DNA of 51,428 nucleotides from F23-B02 sp963633225 (lineage in GTDB: Bacteria; Bacillota; Clostridia; Oscillospirales; Oscillospiraceae): contig CAVGXR010000035.1 in the NCBI GenBank assembly GCA_963633225.1, positions 1-51,428 on the forward strand, given 5' to 3'. Shown in pieces: positions 15,880 through 24,091 of the stretch. The notes beneath the pieces are model-generated. The model had not been told where the DNA came from. It was given only the letters and a program-made list of their open reading frames with translations, and made no database searches. The stretch's first letter is position 1; each line of letters starts with the position of its first letter. The position numbers were made by a program, and so were the translations under genes.

Positions 15880-15971
15880 GGGAGGCGAAACGTTCTTATT
15901 TATTCCAATGCCGCCGGTCGGGACACCGCAATCACCGTATAGGTACTGCCTAAATGCGCCACTAAAAACCC

Positions 15972-16001
15972 TTGAACGGGGCGCGGGTAATGTGCTAAAA
16001 T
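15972..16001 (+). promoter_or_regulatory. Promoter of dehydrogenase-glycerate kinase operon
   Basis: TTGAAC (15972-15977), 18-bp spacer, TAAAAT (15996-16001). As at deoD, the -35 box starts a few bases after the CTAAAA tip of the repeat element. The ribosome site AGAAGG precedes ATG 16031. Confidence 0.6.
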
Positions 16002-16030
16002 GAAGCATCATCAAGAAAGAAGGTGCAAAA

Positions 16031-16999
16031 ATGAAAATAGTTATTCTCGACGCTTACTGCGTAAATCCGGGCGATCTGTCCTGGGATGAGCTGCGGCGTT
16101 TCGGTGAGCTGGAGGTCTATGACCGCACCGAGTATGACGATGCCGTCATAGCCGGACGCATCGGCGACGCGGATATTGTTATAACAAACAAAACGCCCAT
16201 ATCAAGAGCCGTGCTCGAGACCTGCGGAAGCATAAAATTCATCACCGTGCTCGCAACGGGCTACAACATCGTCGATACGGTCTGCGCCGCCGAGAAGGGT
16301 ATACCCGTTTCGAACATCCCCAGCTACGGCACGGCGGCGGTCGCGCAGTTCGTGTTTGCGCTGCTGCTTGAGATATGCCACCACGCCGCGCACCATTCCG
16401 AGGCGGTCCACAGCGGGCGCTGGGAGTCCGATCCCGACTGGTGCTTCTGGGACTATCCCCTCATCGAGCTCGACGGCAAGACCATGGGCGTGCTCGGCTA
16501 CGGACGCATCGGCAGGCAGACTGCGCGCATTGCAAAGGCAATGGGCATGAACGTTCTGGCAAACAGCCGCTCGAAGCAGTCCGGCGGGGATGAGCTGGCC
16601 AAATTCGTCACCGTGGACGAGCTTCTGGAAGGCTCCGATGTCATAGCGCTGCACTGCCCGCTTTTCCCCGAGACAGAGGGCATGATAAACAAGGACAGCA
16701 TCGCAAAAATGAAGCAGGGCGTTATAATCATCAATAACAGCCGCGGTCAGCTCATAGACGAGCAGGATCTTGCCGACGCGCTCAACTCCGGCAAAGTCTA
16801 CGCCGCGGGTCTTGATGTCGTTTCCACCGAGCCCATACGCCCCGACAATCCCCTTCTGGGCGCGAAAAACTGCTTCATAACACCGCACATCAGCTGGGCT
16901 CCGAAGGAGGCGCGGATCAGGATCATAAAGGCGACGGCGGAAAATCTGGGCGCATTCCTGTCAGGAATGCCCGTCAACGTCGTCAATATGAAGGGCTGA
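16031..16999 (+). CDS. D-2-hydroxyacid dehydrogenase (probable hydroxypyruvate reductase)
   Basis: 322 aa, D-isomer-specific 2-hydroxyacid dehydrogenase fold. Rossmann motif G-Y-G-R-I-G (about 155-160). Catalytic Arg in N-N-S-R-G-Q near 236, Glu in D-V-V-S-T-E-P near 264, and His in T-P-H-I-S-W near 287. After the second Rossmann strand the sequence is N-S-R-S-K rather than an acidic residue, which may favour NADP (inference). It lies 3 bases before a glycerate kinase gene, so D-glycerate/hydroxypyruvate is the most likely substrate pair, though lactate-type or other hydroxyacids cannot be excluded. Confidence 0.88.
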   Translation: MKIVILDAYCVNPGDLSWDELRRFGELEVYDRTEYDDAVIAGRIGDADIVITNKTPISRAVLETCGSIKFITVLATGYNIVDTVCAAEKGIPVSNIPSYGTAAVAQFVFALLLEICHHAAHHSEAVHSGRWESDPDWCFWDYPLIELDGKTMGVLGYGRIGRQTARIAKAMGMNVLANSRSKQSGGDELAKFVTVDELLEGSDVIALHCPLFPETEGMINKDSIAKMKQGVIIINNSRGQLIDEQDLADALNSGKVYAAGLDVVSTEPIRPDNPLLGAKNCFITPHISWAPKEARIRIIKATAENLGAFLSGMPVNVVNMKG

Positions 17000-17002
17000 G
17001 CC

Positions 17003-18130
17003 ATGAAAAAATGCATAGTTGTGTCCGATTCGTTTAAGGGCACGCTCTCGAGCCTGCGCATATGTGAGCTTGCACGCGGAGTTTTCGAGCGCCTCATGCC
17101 GGACTGCGAGCTCATAACCGTGCCCGTTGCCGACGGAGGCGAGGGCACTGTCGAGTGCTTCGTGCATTCGCTCGGCGCAAGGCGCGTGCTCTGCGAGGTC
17201 AGCGGCCCCTACGGTCAGCCCGTGACGGCGGAGCTTGCCGTAATGGGCAGCACGGCGGTCATAGAAATGGCGGCGGCTGCCGGACTTCCGCTCGTGGGCG
17301 AAAATAAGGACCCGCTGCGCGCCGGTACGTTCGGCGTGGGTCAGCTCATAAGGCAGGCCGTTGAGCTCGGCTGCACAAGGATACTGCTCGGACTCGGCGG
17401 CAGCGCGACAAATGACGGCGGCTGCGGCTGCGCCTGTGCGCTGGGCGCGGAGTTTTTGGACAAGGACGGCAGAAGCTTCGTTCCGGCGGGCGGAACGCTG
17501 TGCGATATTGAGAGCATAGAGCTCGGGCGCACAAGGGAGCTTCTTCGCGGCGTTGAGCTCACCGTCATGTGCGATGTTGAAAACCCGCTGTACGGCCCCA
17601 ACGGAGCCGCGCATGTTTTTGCCCCGCAGAAGGGCGCGGATGCCGCGGCGGTCGAGCTGCTCGACAAAAACCTGCGGCATTTTTCCGAAAAGCTGATCGA
17701 ATGTCTGGGAGCTGACGTATCGGCGCTTTCCGGCGGCGGCGCAGCCGGCGGAATGGGTGCCGGATGCGTTGCACTGCTCGGCGGCAGGCTGTGCTCGGGC
17801 ATCGACGCGATACTCGATGCCGTGCGCTTTGACGATATGCTCGACGGAGCCGGTATGGTCATTTCCGGCGAGGGAAGGCTCGATTCGCAGAGCCTTCAGG
17901 GCAAGGTCATCTCCGGCGTGGCAGAGCGCTGCAAGGCAAAGAACGTGCCGCTTATCGTGCTGGCTGGTGTACTCGGCGACGGCATAGACGAGGTCTATAC
18001 CAGCGGAGTTTCCGCCGTTTTCTGCACAAACCGCGCCGCACGCCCGTCATCGGAGCTGGCAGCGCACTGCGAAAGCGATTACACCGCCGCGCTCGGCGAC
18101 ATCCTGCGCCTTATAAAAGCCGCTCACTGA
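17003..18130 (+). CDS. Glycerate kinase (GarK/GlxK family)
   Basis: 375 aa, type I glycerate kinase, which phosphorylates D-glycerate (usually to 2-phosphoglycerate in this family). Motifs: D-S-F-K-G-T-L-S-S near 9-17, V-A-D-G-G-E-G-T near 43, G-L-G-G-S-A-T-N-D-G-G near 130, P-L-Y-G-P-N-G-A-A near 195, S-G-G-G-A-A-G-G-M-G near 243, and G-E-G-R-L-D-S-Q near 288. The ATG follows the dehydrogenase stop after 3 bases, so they form an operon feeding hydroxypyruvate/glycerate into lower glycolysis. Confidence 0.94.
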   Translation: MKKCIVVSDSFKGTLSSLRICELARGVFERLMPDCELITVPVADGGEGTVECFVHSLGARRVLCEVSGPYGQPVTAELAVMGSTAVIEMAAAAGLPLVGENKDPLRAGTFGVGQLIRQAVELGCTRILLGLGGSATNDGGCGCACALGAEFLDKDGRSFVPAGGTLCDIESIELGRTRELLRGVELTVMCDVENPLYGPNGAAHVFAPQKGADAAAVELLDKNLRHFSEKLIECLGADVSALSGGGAAGGMGAGCVALLGGRLCSGIDAILDAVRFDDMLDGAGMVISGEGRLDSQSLQGKVISGVAERCKAKNVPLIVLAGVLGDGIDEVYTSGVSAVFCTNRAARPSSELAAHCESDYTAALGDILRLIKAAH

Positions 18131-18133
18131 GCG

Positions 18134-18180
18134 AAAAAAACGCCTCCTTTGTTGTGTTCAACAGAGGAGGTGTTATTTTT
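18134..18180. terminator. Bidirectional terminator between glycerate kinase and the surface operon
   Basis: CCTCCTTTGTTG, loop TGTT, CAACA-G-AGGAGG, with an A7 run on the left and a T-rich run on the right. It serves both convergent transcripts. Its right edge touches the stop codon of the minus-strand gene. Confidence 0.85.
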
Positions 18181-19489
18181 ATTGATGGTACAGATATTTC
18201 TGCGGCTCGGCCTTTGCCTTTTCGTACAGTGCCTCGGAAACGATCGCACCGTACTGGTCTCTGAGCTGGGCGCTGTACGTTTCCGGCAGGCTGCCGCCCG
18301 CAAGGGCGATCTGCGCCATGGGGACGCTGCACTTTATCGTCGCGTCGGAATCGTTATACACAGAGGACACATAGTCCCTTCCCGTGTTTACGGCTATCGA
18401 GCCGAGCGTTATCCTGTCGAAATTCACGGTCAGCTTTTCGCCGCTCATGTTGAGCTTGCTCTTGACCTCGGTGACGATGCCGGGCACCCAGACGGAAAAC
18501 TGCGTCTTGTAGCCGTCGTCGCCGTAGCTTTCAAAGCAGCTGAGATATTTCTGGTTCAGGTTCCGCTTGAGCGATGAGCTGTAGGACATATCGAGCTTAT
18601 AGCTCTTTGCGCTGCCGCAGCCGTTTTTGTCGATATAGCTCAGCTCGATATAAAAGGTCTCAACCTCATCGTTGTCGGCGCTGCTGAGGTCGATGGGGTT
18701 TTCCACATTGAAATAGAAGGTGTATTTGTACATGCTCTCCTCATCGCTGTGGGCATAGGCCTGATTTATATCGCCGTCGGAGTCCGCAACGCAGTTATTG
18801 AGCACGGCAAGGTCTATCACCGCGTTGTACTGGTCCTTAAACTGACCGGCATATTCTGCCGCGTTTCCGATGCCGGCGGCTATGTCCTTCATCGCCTTTT
18901 CGCTGAGCCCCTCCCCGCCGTTTTCGGTGAAGTAGGGCGAATTGCTCTCGTCGATGACCGAGCTCTCCATCGAGCAGTATATGTTCGCCGAGGAGTCGTT
19001 GTACGCCGAGGATACATAGTCGGTGTTGCTGTTTATCCGCTTGCCGTTGCAGTAAATGCTCTGCACCTCGAAGGACAGGCGCTCGCCGCCGTCCATGTTG
19101 AGCAGTATATATATCCTGCTGAGCTTGCCGGGGAGCGTCACCTCATAGCTCGTGTAGCATTCGTTGTCGTTCGGCCTTATGAAATGCTCCTTGAGGAAGT
19201 CGGCGTTTTTGTTGGCGCTTCCGTTCCACGACATATCAAAGCGCTCGCTTTTTTCGCTCTGATAGCCGTTCTGACCCTTGTAATAGTAGTCAAAGTACAG
19301 AACATTCACCGCGTCCCTGTCCATGCTCGTTGAGTCGCAGGGATTGCTGACCTTGATGTTTACCGTGTAGACGTATTCGCTGACACCGTCGGCTGTGCCG
19401 TTTGCCGCAAGCGCCGAGGGCGCGGCGGCAAGGGACAGCACAAGGCAGGCTGCGCACAGGAGCGCGGTCGTTTTTCTTATCCTTTTCAC
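18179..19489 (-). CDS. Secreted protein with two tandem beta-rich repeats, last gene of surface operon
   Basis: 436 aa from GTG 19489. Cleavable signal peptide (K-R-I-R-K then hydrophobic, A-L-A-A near residue 29). No membrane anchor, cell-wall signal or enzymatic motif seen. The mature chain is an internal duplication of about 170-190 residues: each half has Y-x-Y-T-x-x-x-x-V-x-N-P near its start, then a K-x-x-x-x-D-M-S segment, a 'lxMxGexLxxxxxxI' strand, and ends in D-Y-V-S-S-x-Y-N-D-S-x-A-x-I-x-C-S. A helical linker N-A-A-E-Y-A-G-Q-F-K-D-Q-Y-N joins them, and a similar L-R-D-Q-Y-G-A segment ends the protein. It starts 3 bases after the 1532-aa gene, so it is a co-produced extracellular partner. 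Not recognised. Confidence 0.8.
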   Translation of the reverse strand: MKRIRKTTALLCAACLVLSLAAAPSALAANGTADGVSEYVYTVNIKVSNPCDSTSMDRDAVNVLYFDYYYKGQNGYQSEKSERFDMSWNGSANKNADFLKEHFIRPNDNECYTSYEVTLPGKLSRIYILLNMDGGERLSFEVQSIYCNGKRINSNTDYVSSAYNDSSANIYCSMESSVIDESNSPYFTENGGEGLSEKAMKDIAAGIGNAAEYAGQFKDQYNAVIDLAVLNNCVADSDGDINQAYAHSDEESMYKYTFYFNVENPIDLSSADNDEVETFYIELSYIDKNGCGSAKSYKLDMSYSSSLKRNLNQKYLSCFESYGDDGYKTQFSVWVPGIVTEVKSKLNMSGEKLTVNFDRITLGSIAVNTGRDYVSSVYNDSDATIKCSVPMAQIALAGGSLPETYSAQLRDQYGAIVSEALYEKAKAEPQKYLYHQ

Positions 19490-19492
19490 GGC

Positions 19493-22400
19493 TCACGCCC
19501 CCTTCATATAAACGTCATAGGCCACGAACTCGCGGTTGAGGGCGTTCATATCGACCTCGCGGTCCTCTCTGACGGCATTGTCGGTGCGGCTTGCGTAGAG
19601 ATACACTCTGTTGTCGCTTATATGCTCGCCGCCGTCAGTCACCGCGACTGCGCCCTCGTTGAGGTTTACGCGGTTTCCGTTGATGTCAAGGACATGCTCC
19701 CATGTGTTCGAATCATCGTTTATCATGCCGTAGTCCTTGCAGGCAAGGCCCAGCTTTGCGATGGGATAGGCGGTGTCCTTGGTCATGGTCGTGCTGTAAT
19801 ACAGATATATCTGCTTTCCGCCGCTGCCCGAATTGAGGGACACGGCCTTTGTTCCGTCGGTGCCCTCGACCGAGGTGTATTCATCGCGTGCGCTGTTATA
19901 AACAACGCCGTTTACGGTGATCGTTTTCTGATGCGGCTGGCCGACGGTCAGGATGATGTCCCTGACGGCCTTTCTCGCAACGCCCTTGGTGATCTCGGAT
20001 CTTGTCAGGGTGTATCTCGAGTAGCCGATATAGATGTATTCGCCGCCCGTGCCGCGGTTTATGTCAAGATTCACGCATATGTTGCAGCCGAGACTCAGAA
20101 GGTTTGCCTGCGCCTCCTTTGCGGTCTTGCCGTGGCCGACATAGATAGCGCCCATCATCGTCGCCGTATCCTCATAGCTCATGTGGATAAAGTTCGATGC
20201 ATTGGTGTCGCCGTAAAGCTTGACATTCGTGCCGGATTCATCGGCCTTTGACGACATTGCCGTCGCGCAGTCGGCCTCATAAACCTCGGAGCTCACGCTT
20301 ATGTCCGTTATAGGCATACCGGGGCTTGCGCCGCCGGATGTCGTATAGTAGAGATAATACGAACCCTTCGGGTCGGGTATCATGTCTCCAGCCTTGGTGT
20401 AGGTCACCGTGCCGACCTGTATCGTCGGGGGCGCGGTCGTCTTGTCGGTGACGTATCTTATTATGCCCGTGATGGCATCAGACTGCACATTCGTCCTCGA
20501 TACGCCTATGTACGACACCGTTTCCGGCTTGGCATTGGCGTTGCTGTAAAAGCTCTGGGAGCTGTCGAGGGCGATGTTGGCCGGAATGATCTCGTCGGTG
20601 CACTGCGACAGCAGGCTCTGGATGCAGTAGTCGCTGCCGCTGGCCTTGAGCATGGTCTTCATCTCTTCGGTGTAGTCGGAAAGCGAGCTTCCGGCCGCCT
20701 TGCTCATGGTGAAGGTCGAAACGCAGATCGAGGAGATGTATTTTTTCTGCACGGGAGTCGCCTTGCGCTGGTAGATGTAGACCGGCGTGAGGCTGTCACC
20801 GCTGGAGATGTACTTGGAATTGGTCGTATTATAGCCGAGGTTGTGCGCCTGTGTGCGGTTCGGGGTCTTGAAGTCCTGAACGCTCACAAAGCCGTCGGGC
20901 ACCGTGCTGTCGGACGACACCACTACATCGTCAACGGTCAGGGGCGTTCCGCCCTCCATGGGGCCGAGCACATATATACCCTTGCCGCGCACGCCGCTGC
21001 TCGACCACGAGACATTCTCATAGTCCTCGGGCGCGAGCTCTGATGTCATTTCCTTCTGCTCTATACCCGTCGATGTGCCGCTGCCGCTGGCAAACTGATA
21101 GGAATGAGTTGCGTAAATGCCGCGCATATAATACTCTGCCGCGCTTCCGCCGCTGACGAGATACGGCAGCTCAAACATAACGTCGCAGACTGCGTACGCG
21201 CCGCTTGTCGCCGTTCCGAGGTATACTGGGACGTACATGTTGCCCGGAGCCGAGGTATACGAGCCTATGCCGTATATGGCTCTGTAGGGATTGTGCGTCG
21301 TTGTATAGCATATATAGGTCTCAACGTTTTGCGCCCAGCGCTCCTCCGACACCATGCCGTGCACGTCCGAGGGAAGCTTTATCTTTGCGCCGCAGGTCAG
21401 GCTCAGGTCGAACTTTTTAAGCTTCAGGGTCTTGATATAATCGTCCGCCGAGTTGTTGAGCTTTCCGCTCCCGTTGCCGGCCACAAGAACGATGCCGGAG
21501 ATATACTCCTCCCCGCTCGTGTATGCAACGGAGGGTCTGAAGTACAGATACACGCCCTGATCGTTCCAGTGCTCATGGGTCTGCGAGCTGTGATCCCTTT
21601 CGACGGTGTTGTCAACCTCGCTGCCGACGTTCAGGTTGAAGGCGTTGCCGCCGCAGAAGAGGTTTATGGGCTCGTAGCCCTCGGGGATATCGTCGAGCGA
21701 ATACTTCACCAGAATATCTGCAAGCACGGGAGAGCCGGCTGACTTATACGAGGTGTAGTAAAGCGTATCGCCCGCTGGGGTCGTTCCGCAGGAGGTGTAT
21801 GAGGCGCTGCCGTAGAGGAAGGCCGACGAGCTGTTTCTCGCCGATATTCTTATATCCGTCACGGCGTCGGCTGCGTTCGTCGTCGTCGTATAGCCCAGAT
21901 AGGTGTATTTCTTCAGCGAGGCGGTGACGGGCGTGAGGTTCACGTCCAGAATATTATAGCCGCCCTTGGTGAGCGCGGCCTTGGCCGCAGTCTCCGTGCT
22001 CTCGACTGAAAGCTTGAGCTTTGAGATATACTGTCCGTCGTTCTTGACCTCCGTGCCCTCGGTATCGGTCTCCTCGCCCTCGTTTATGACCTTGCTCGTC
22101 GTGCGGCAGAACATATAGACTGCGCAGGAGTTCGAGCGCGTATTTGCGTTGAGGTTCGCCGCGGCGACCTCGCCGAAGCATTTGACCGCCTTATAGCCAT
22201 AGGGCGTGGAGTTGTCGTTGTACTGAACCGTTATGAGATCGTCCAGCTGCGAGGACTGGATCGGGTCGCCGGCGTATTTGCTCGTGCTCGTGTAAAGCGC
22301 GTTCCATCTTTTTGCGTTGCCGCCGTTTATATTGGCCGGGCTTCCGTTCAGATCGACGGCGGTATATTTGACGTATCTGTTGTTTGCAACGTCGAATATG

Positions 22401-24091
22401 ACCGTGGGGATGGGCGTAAAGTCCTCTGCGTCGTCCTCGGTGAGCGTATCCCATATATACTTTACGAGCAGCGCGATGAGTATGATGATCATGGCCGCAG
22501 CCGCGATATAGCTGAGCACTATGATCGCGCAGCCGAGAACGCCGAGTATCGTGCCCAGCACGCCCAAGCCCGTGCCGGCGCAGCAGATCGCCCACATGCT
22601 CACCGAGCCCGTGAAGGCCGCTGTAAAGACGAACGCGCCTATGGCCGAGGTCACCACGTCTACCAGAACGACCGCGAGACCCAGAACCAGCGAGGCTATG
22701 CCGACCATTGACTTTGCCGTCGAAAGGAAGTTGTCCACATCGTCGGGCGTGGTCAGGGTATTGTATATCTGTCCGGCAGTGTTTGTCCTGTAGGCATCCT
22801 GCGTGACGGCGACCTTCTGCTCAAAGGCCGTCTGATCGGTGCCTATCCAGATGGACATGCTGTCCTTGCCGCTCTGCGAGGATATCTCCTGCCGTATCGC
22901 CTCGGCCTGCTTTTCGGCCTCGGCTATAAGGTCCTCGTTGTTCGTCAGATAGATGACCGAGAAGGCGACTCCGCACAGGCGCATCATTGCAAGCTGACCG
23001 TCGGTGAGGCTGTCCACGAGGGGGTATATCTTCCTCAGGTTTGCCGTTTCGTCATAGGATGAGTTGCCGAGCGCAACGATGTAGTCGGCAAGGCTTGTCG
23101 TCTCGTCGTAGGAATACTGGCTGAGCACATTGTAGGCCGCCAGGAAGAGCGCGTCGCCGTCGTTGGTTTCTATCTCGCCGCCGGTGGCCACGTCCTCTGC
23201 AAGCTGCTCGTTCATCTCGGTATCGCTCTCGTCGGTGACGCTCGTCTGTGCGATCTTGCCGCCGTTTGCCGCATAGCGCTCGGCTGCTGCGTTGTAGCTC
23301 TGCGAGAAGGACTGGAGGCTGGAGGTGAGCTCCTTTGCAAGGACCTTGTACTGCGCGTCGAGCTTATTGTTGCTATCGCCGCCTGCAAGCTCTGCCTGCA
23401 CCGTAGAGGAGCCTATCCTCGATGCCCAGTTGTCATCGCCGTAATCGGCTACGCCGGGGACGAGCGCATTGCAGAAGGCGGACACGACGGGCGTGCTTGC
23501 GCGTGAGAGTATCTTCTTGACGAAATCGACGTTGCAGCTGCCGCTGACCATATAGTCGCCGAGCTTCCTGCCGTCCAGCTCATCAATATAATAGCTGTTG
23601 AGTATCTTGACCGCCGCTATCGCCGCAGGGCTTCCGGCACTGTAGTTGTCGGCAAACTCATTGACGGCATAGCTTATCTCCATGGGGATGTTGCCGAGCT
23701 TTTCCATTGCCTTTTCGGCAACGTCGCTGTAGCTGCAATCCTGATAGCCGCTGTTCATCTGCAAAAGCGAAACGTCGGTGATGGCCTCGCTGGGGTCGGT
23801 CGTCGTCTTGTAGCCGACGATGTATATCCCGTCGTCGGCACTGTCGCTGTCATTGGAACGGTTTATGTTCTTTTTGACGGCGGTATAGCCGGCTGACTCG
23901 CAGCTTTTTATTGCCTCGGCAAGGCTGCTGCCGCTGAACACCTGCATCTCGGAGATATATTTCGAGTCGTTATCCACCGTGACCGCCAGCGCGTTCCCCA
24001 CGTCCGTAAACAGGAGCGCGAACACCAGCAGCAGGCAGATAGAGGCGGTGATAAAATGAAGCTTTCTTTTTTCGCTCATGCCTTCGATCAT
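19493..24091 (-). CDS. Giant surface protein: receptor-like N-terminal half plus long beta-repeat tail
   Basis: 1532 aa. Signal/TM at 12-36. AITD-type module at about 44-105 (Y-I-S-E-M-Q-V ... G-Y-K-T-T-T-D-P-S-E-A-I-T-D). Helical ectodomain about 115-455, related to the three paralogs (Y-P-L-V-D-S-L-T-D-G-Q at 356-366; I-W-I-G-T-D-Q-T-A-F near 414). Membrane block about 461-548 with three to four helices. F-T-P-I-P domain from 558. After that comes a tail of about 900 residues with repeated strands of the type Y-I-Y-L-G-Y/Y-L-Y-Y-S-T-T followed by I-T-D-I or I-A-K-L, and repeated S/N-L-N-x-G turns. Unlike the paralogs there is no C-terminal TM, so the tail is probably extracellular. ATGA overlap with the upstream gene; AGGAGG ribosome site. 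Function unknown. Confidence 0.8.
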   Translation of the reverse strand: MIEGMSEKRKLHFITASICLLLVFALLFTDVGNALAVTVDNDSKYISEMQVFSGSSLAEAIKSCESAGYTAVKKNINRSNDSDSADDGIYIVGYKTTTDPSEAITDVSLLQMNSGYQDCSYSDVAEKAMEKLGNIPMEISYAVNEFADNYSAGSPAAIAAVKILNSYYIDELDGRKLGDYMVSGSCNVDFVKKILSRASTPVVSAFCNALVPGVADYGDDNWASRIGSSTVQAELAGGDSNNKLDAQYKVLAKELTSSLQSFSQSYNAAAERYAANGGKIAQTSVTDESDTEMNEQLAEDVATGGEIETNDGDALFLAAYNVLSQYSYDETTSLADYIVALGNSSYDETANLRKIYPLVDSLTDGQLAMMRLCGVAFSVIYLTNNEDLIAEAEKQAEAIRQEISSQSGKDSMSIWIGTDQTAFEQKVAVTQDAYRTNTAGQIYNTLTTPDDVDNFLSTAKSMVGIASLVLGLAVVLVDVVTSAIGAFVFTAAFTGSVSMWAICCAGTGLGVLGTILGVLGCAIIVLSYIAAAAMIIILIALLVKYIWDTLTEDDAEDFTPIPTVIFDVANNRYVKYTAVDLNGSPANINGGNAKRWNALYTSTSKYAGDPIQSSQLDDLITVQYNDNSTPYGYKAVKCFGEVAAANLNANTRSNSCAVYMFCRTTSKVINEGEETDTEGTEVKNDGQYISKLKLSVESTETAAKAALTKGGYNILDVNLTPVTASLKKYTYLGYTTTTNAADAVTDIRISARNSSSAFLYGSASYTSCGTTPAGDTLYYTSYKSAGSPVLADILVKYSLDDIPEGYEPINLFCGGNAFNLNVGSEVDNTVERDHSSQTHEHWNDQGVYLYFRPSVAYTSGEEYISGIVLVAGNGSGKLNNSADDYIKTLKLKKFDLSLTCGAKIKLPSDVHGMVSEERWAQNVETYICYTTTHNPYRAIYGIGSYTSAPGNMYVPVYLGTATSGAYAVCDVMFELPYLVSGGSAAEYYMRGIYATHSYQFASGSGTSTGIEQKEMTSELAPEDYENVSWSSSGVRGKGIYVLGPMEGGTPLTVDDVVVSSDSTVPDGFVSVQDFKTPNRTQAHNLGYNTTNSKYISSGDSLTPVYIYQRKATPVQKKYISSICVSTFTMSKAAGSSLSDYTEEMKTMLKASGSDYCIQSLLSQCTDEIIPANIALDSSQSFYSNANAKPETVSYIGVSRTNVQSDAITGIIRYVTDKTTAPPTIQVGTVTYTKAGDMIPDPKGSYYLYYTTSGGASPGMPITDISVSSEVYEADCATAMSSKADESGTNVKLYGDTNASNFIHMSYEDTATMMGAIYVGHGKTAKEAQANLLSLGCNICVNLDINRGTGGEYIYIGYSRYTLTRSEITKGVARKAVRDIILTVGQPHQKTITVNGVVYNSARDEYTSVEGTDGTKAVSLNSGSGGKQIYLYYSTTMTKDTAYPIAKLGLACKDYGMINDDSNTWEHVLDINGNRVNLNEGAVAVTDGGEHISDNRVYLYASRTDNAVREDREVDMNALNREFVAYDVYMKGA

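Larger units (their letters stand above)
15072..15968. mobile_element. Inverted-repeat (MITE-like) element, copy C, large, with nested insertion
   Basis: About 0.9 kb between divergent pstS and the dehydrogenase gene. The two ends are imperfect inverted repeats of roughly 80 bp: CTAAATGCGC-N-ACTAAAAA at each tip, then a CACCTATACGG-type block, CGCAAT, GTCGGGACACCGC, and ATAAGAACGTTTCGC. Inside are a bidirectional terminator-like hairpin, GGAACAGGC palindromes, and a heptamer array. 15456-15732 is an extra segment absent from copy A at the equivalent point. No transposase frame. Apart from these repeats I see no gene in 14968-16030. Confidence 0.75.
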
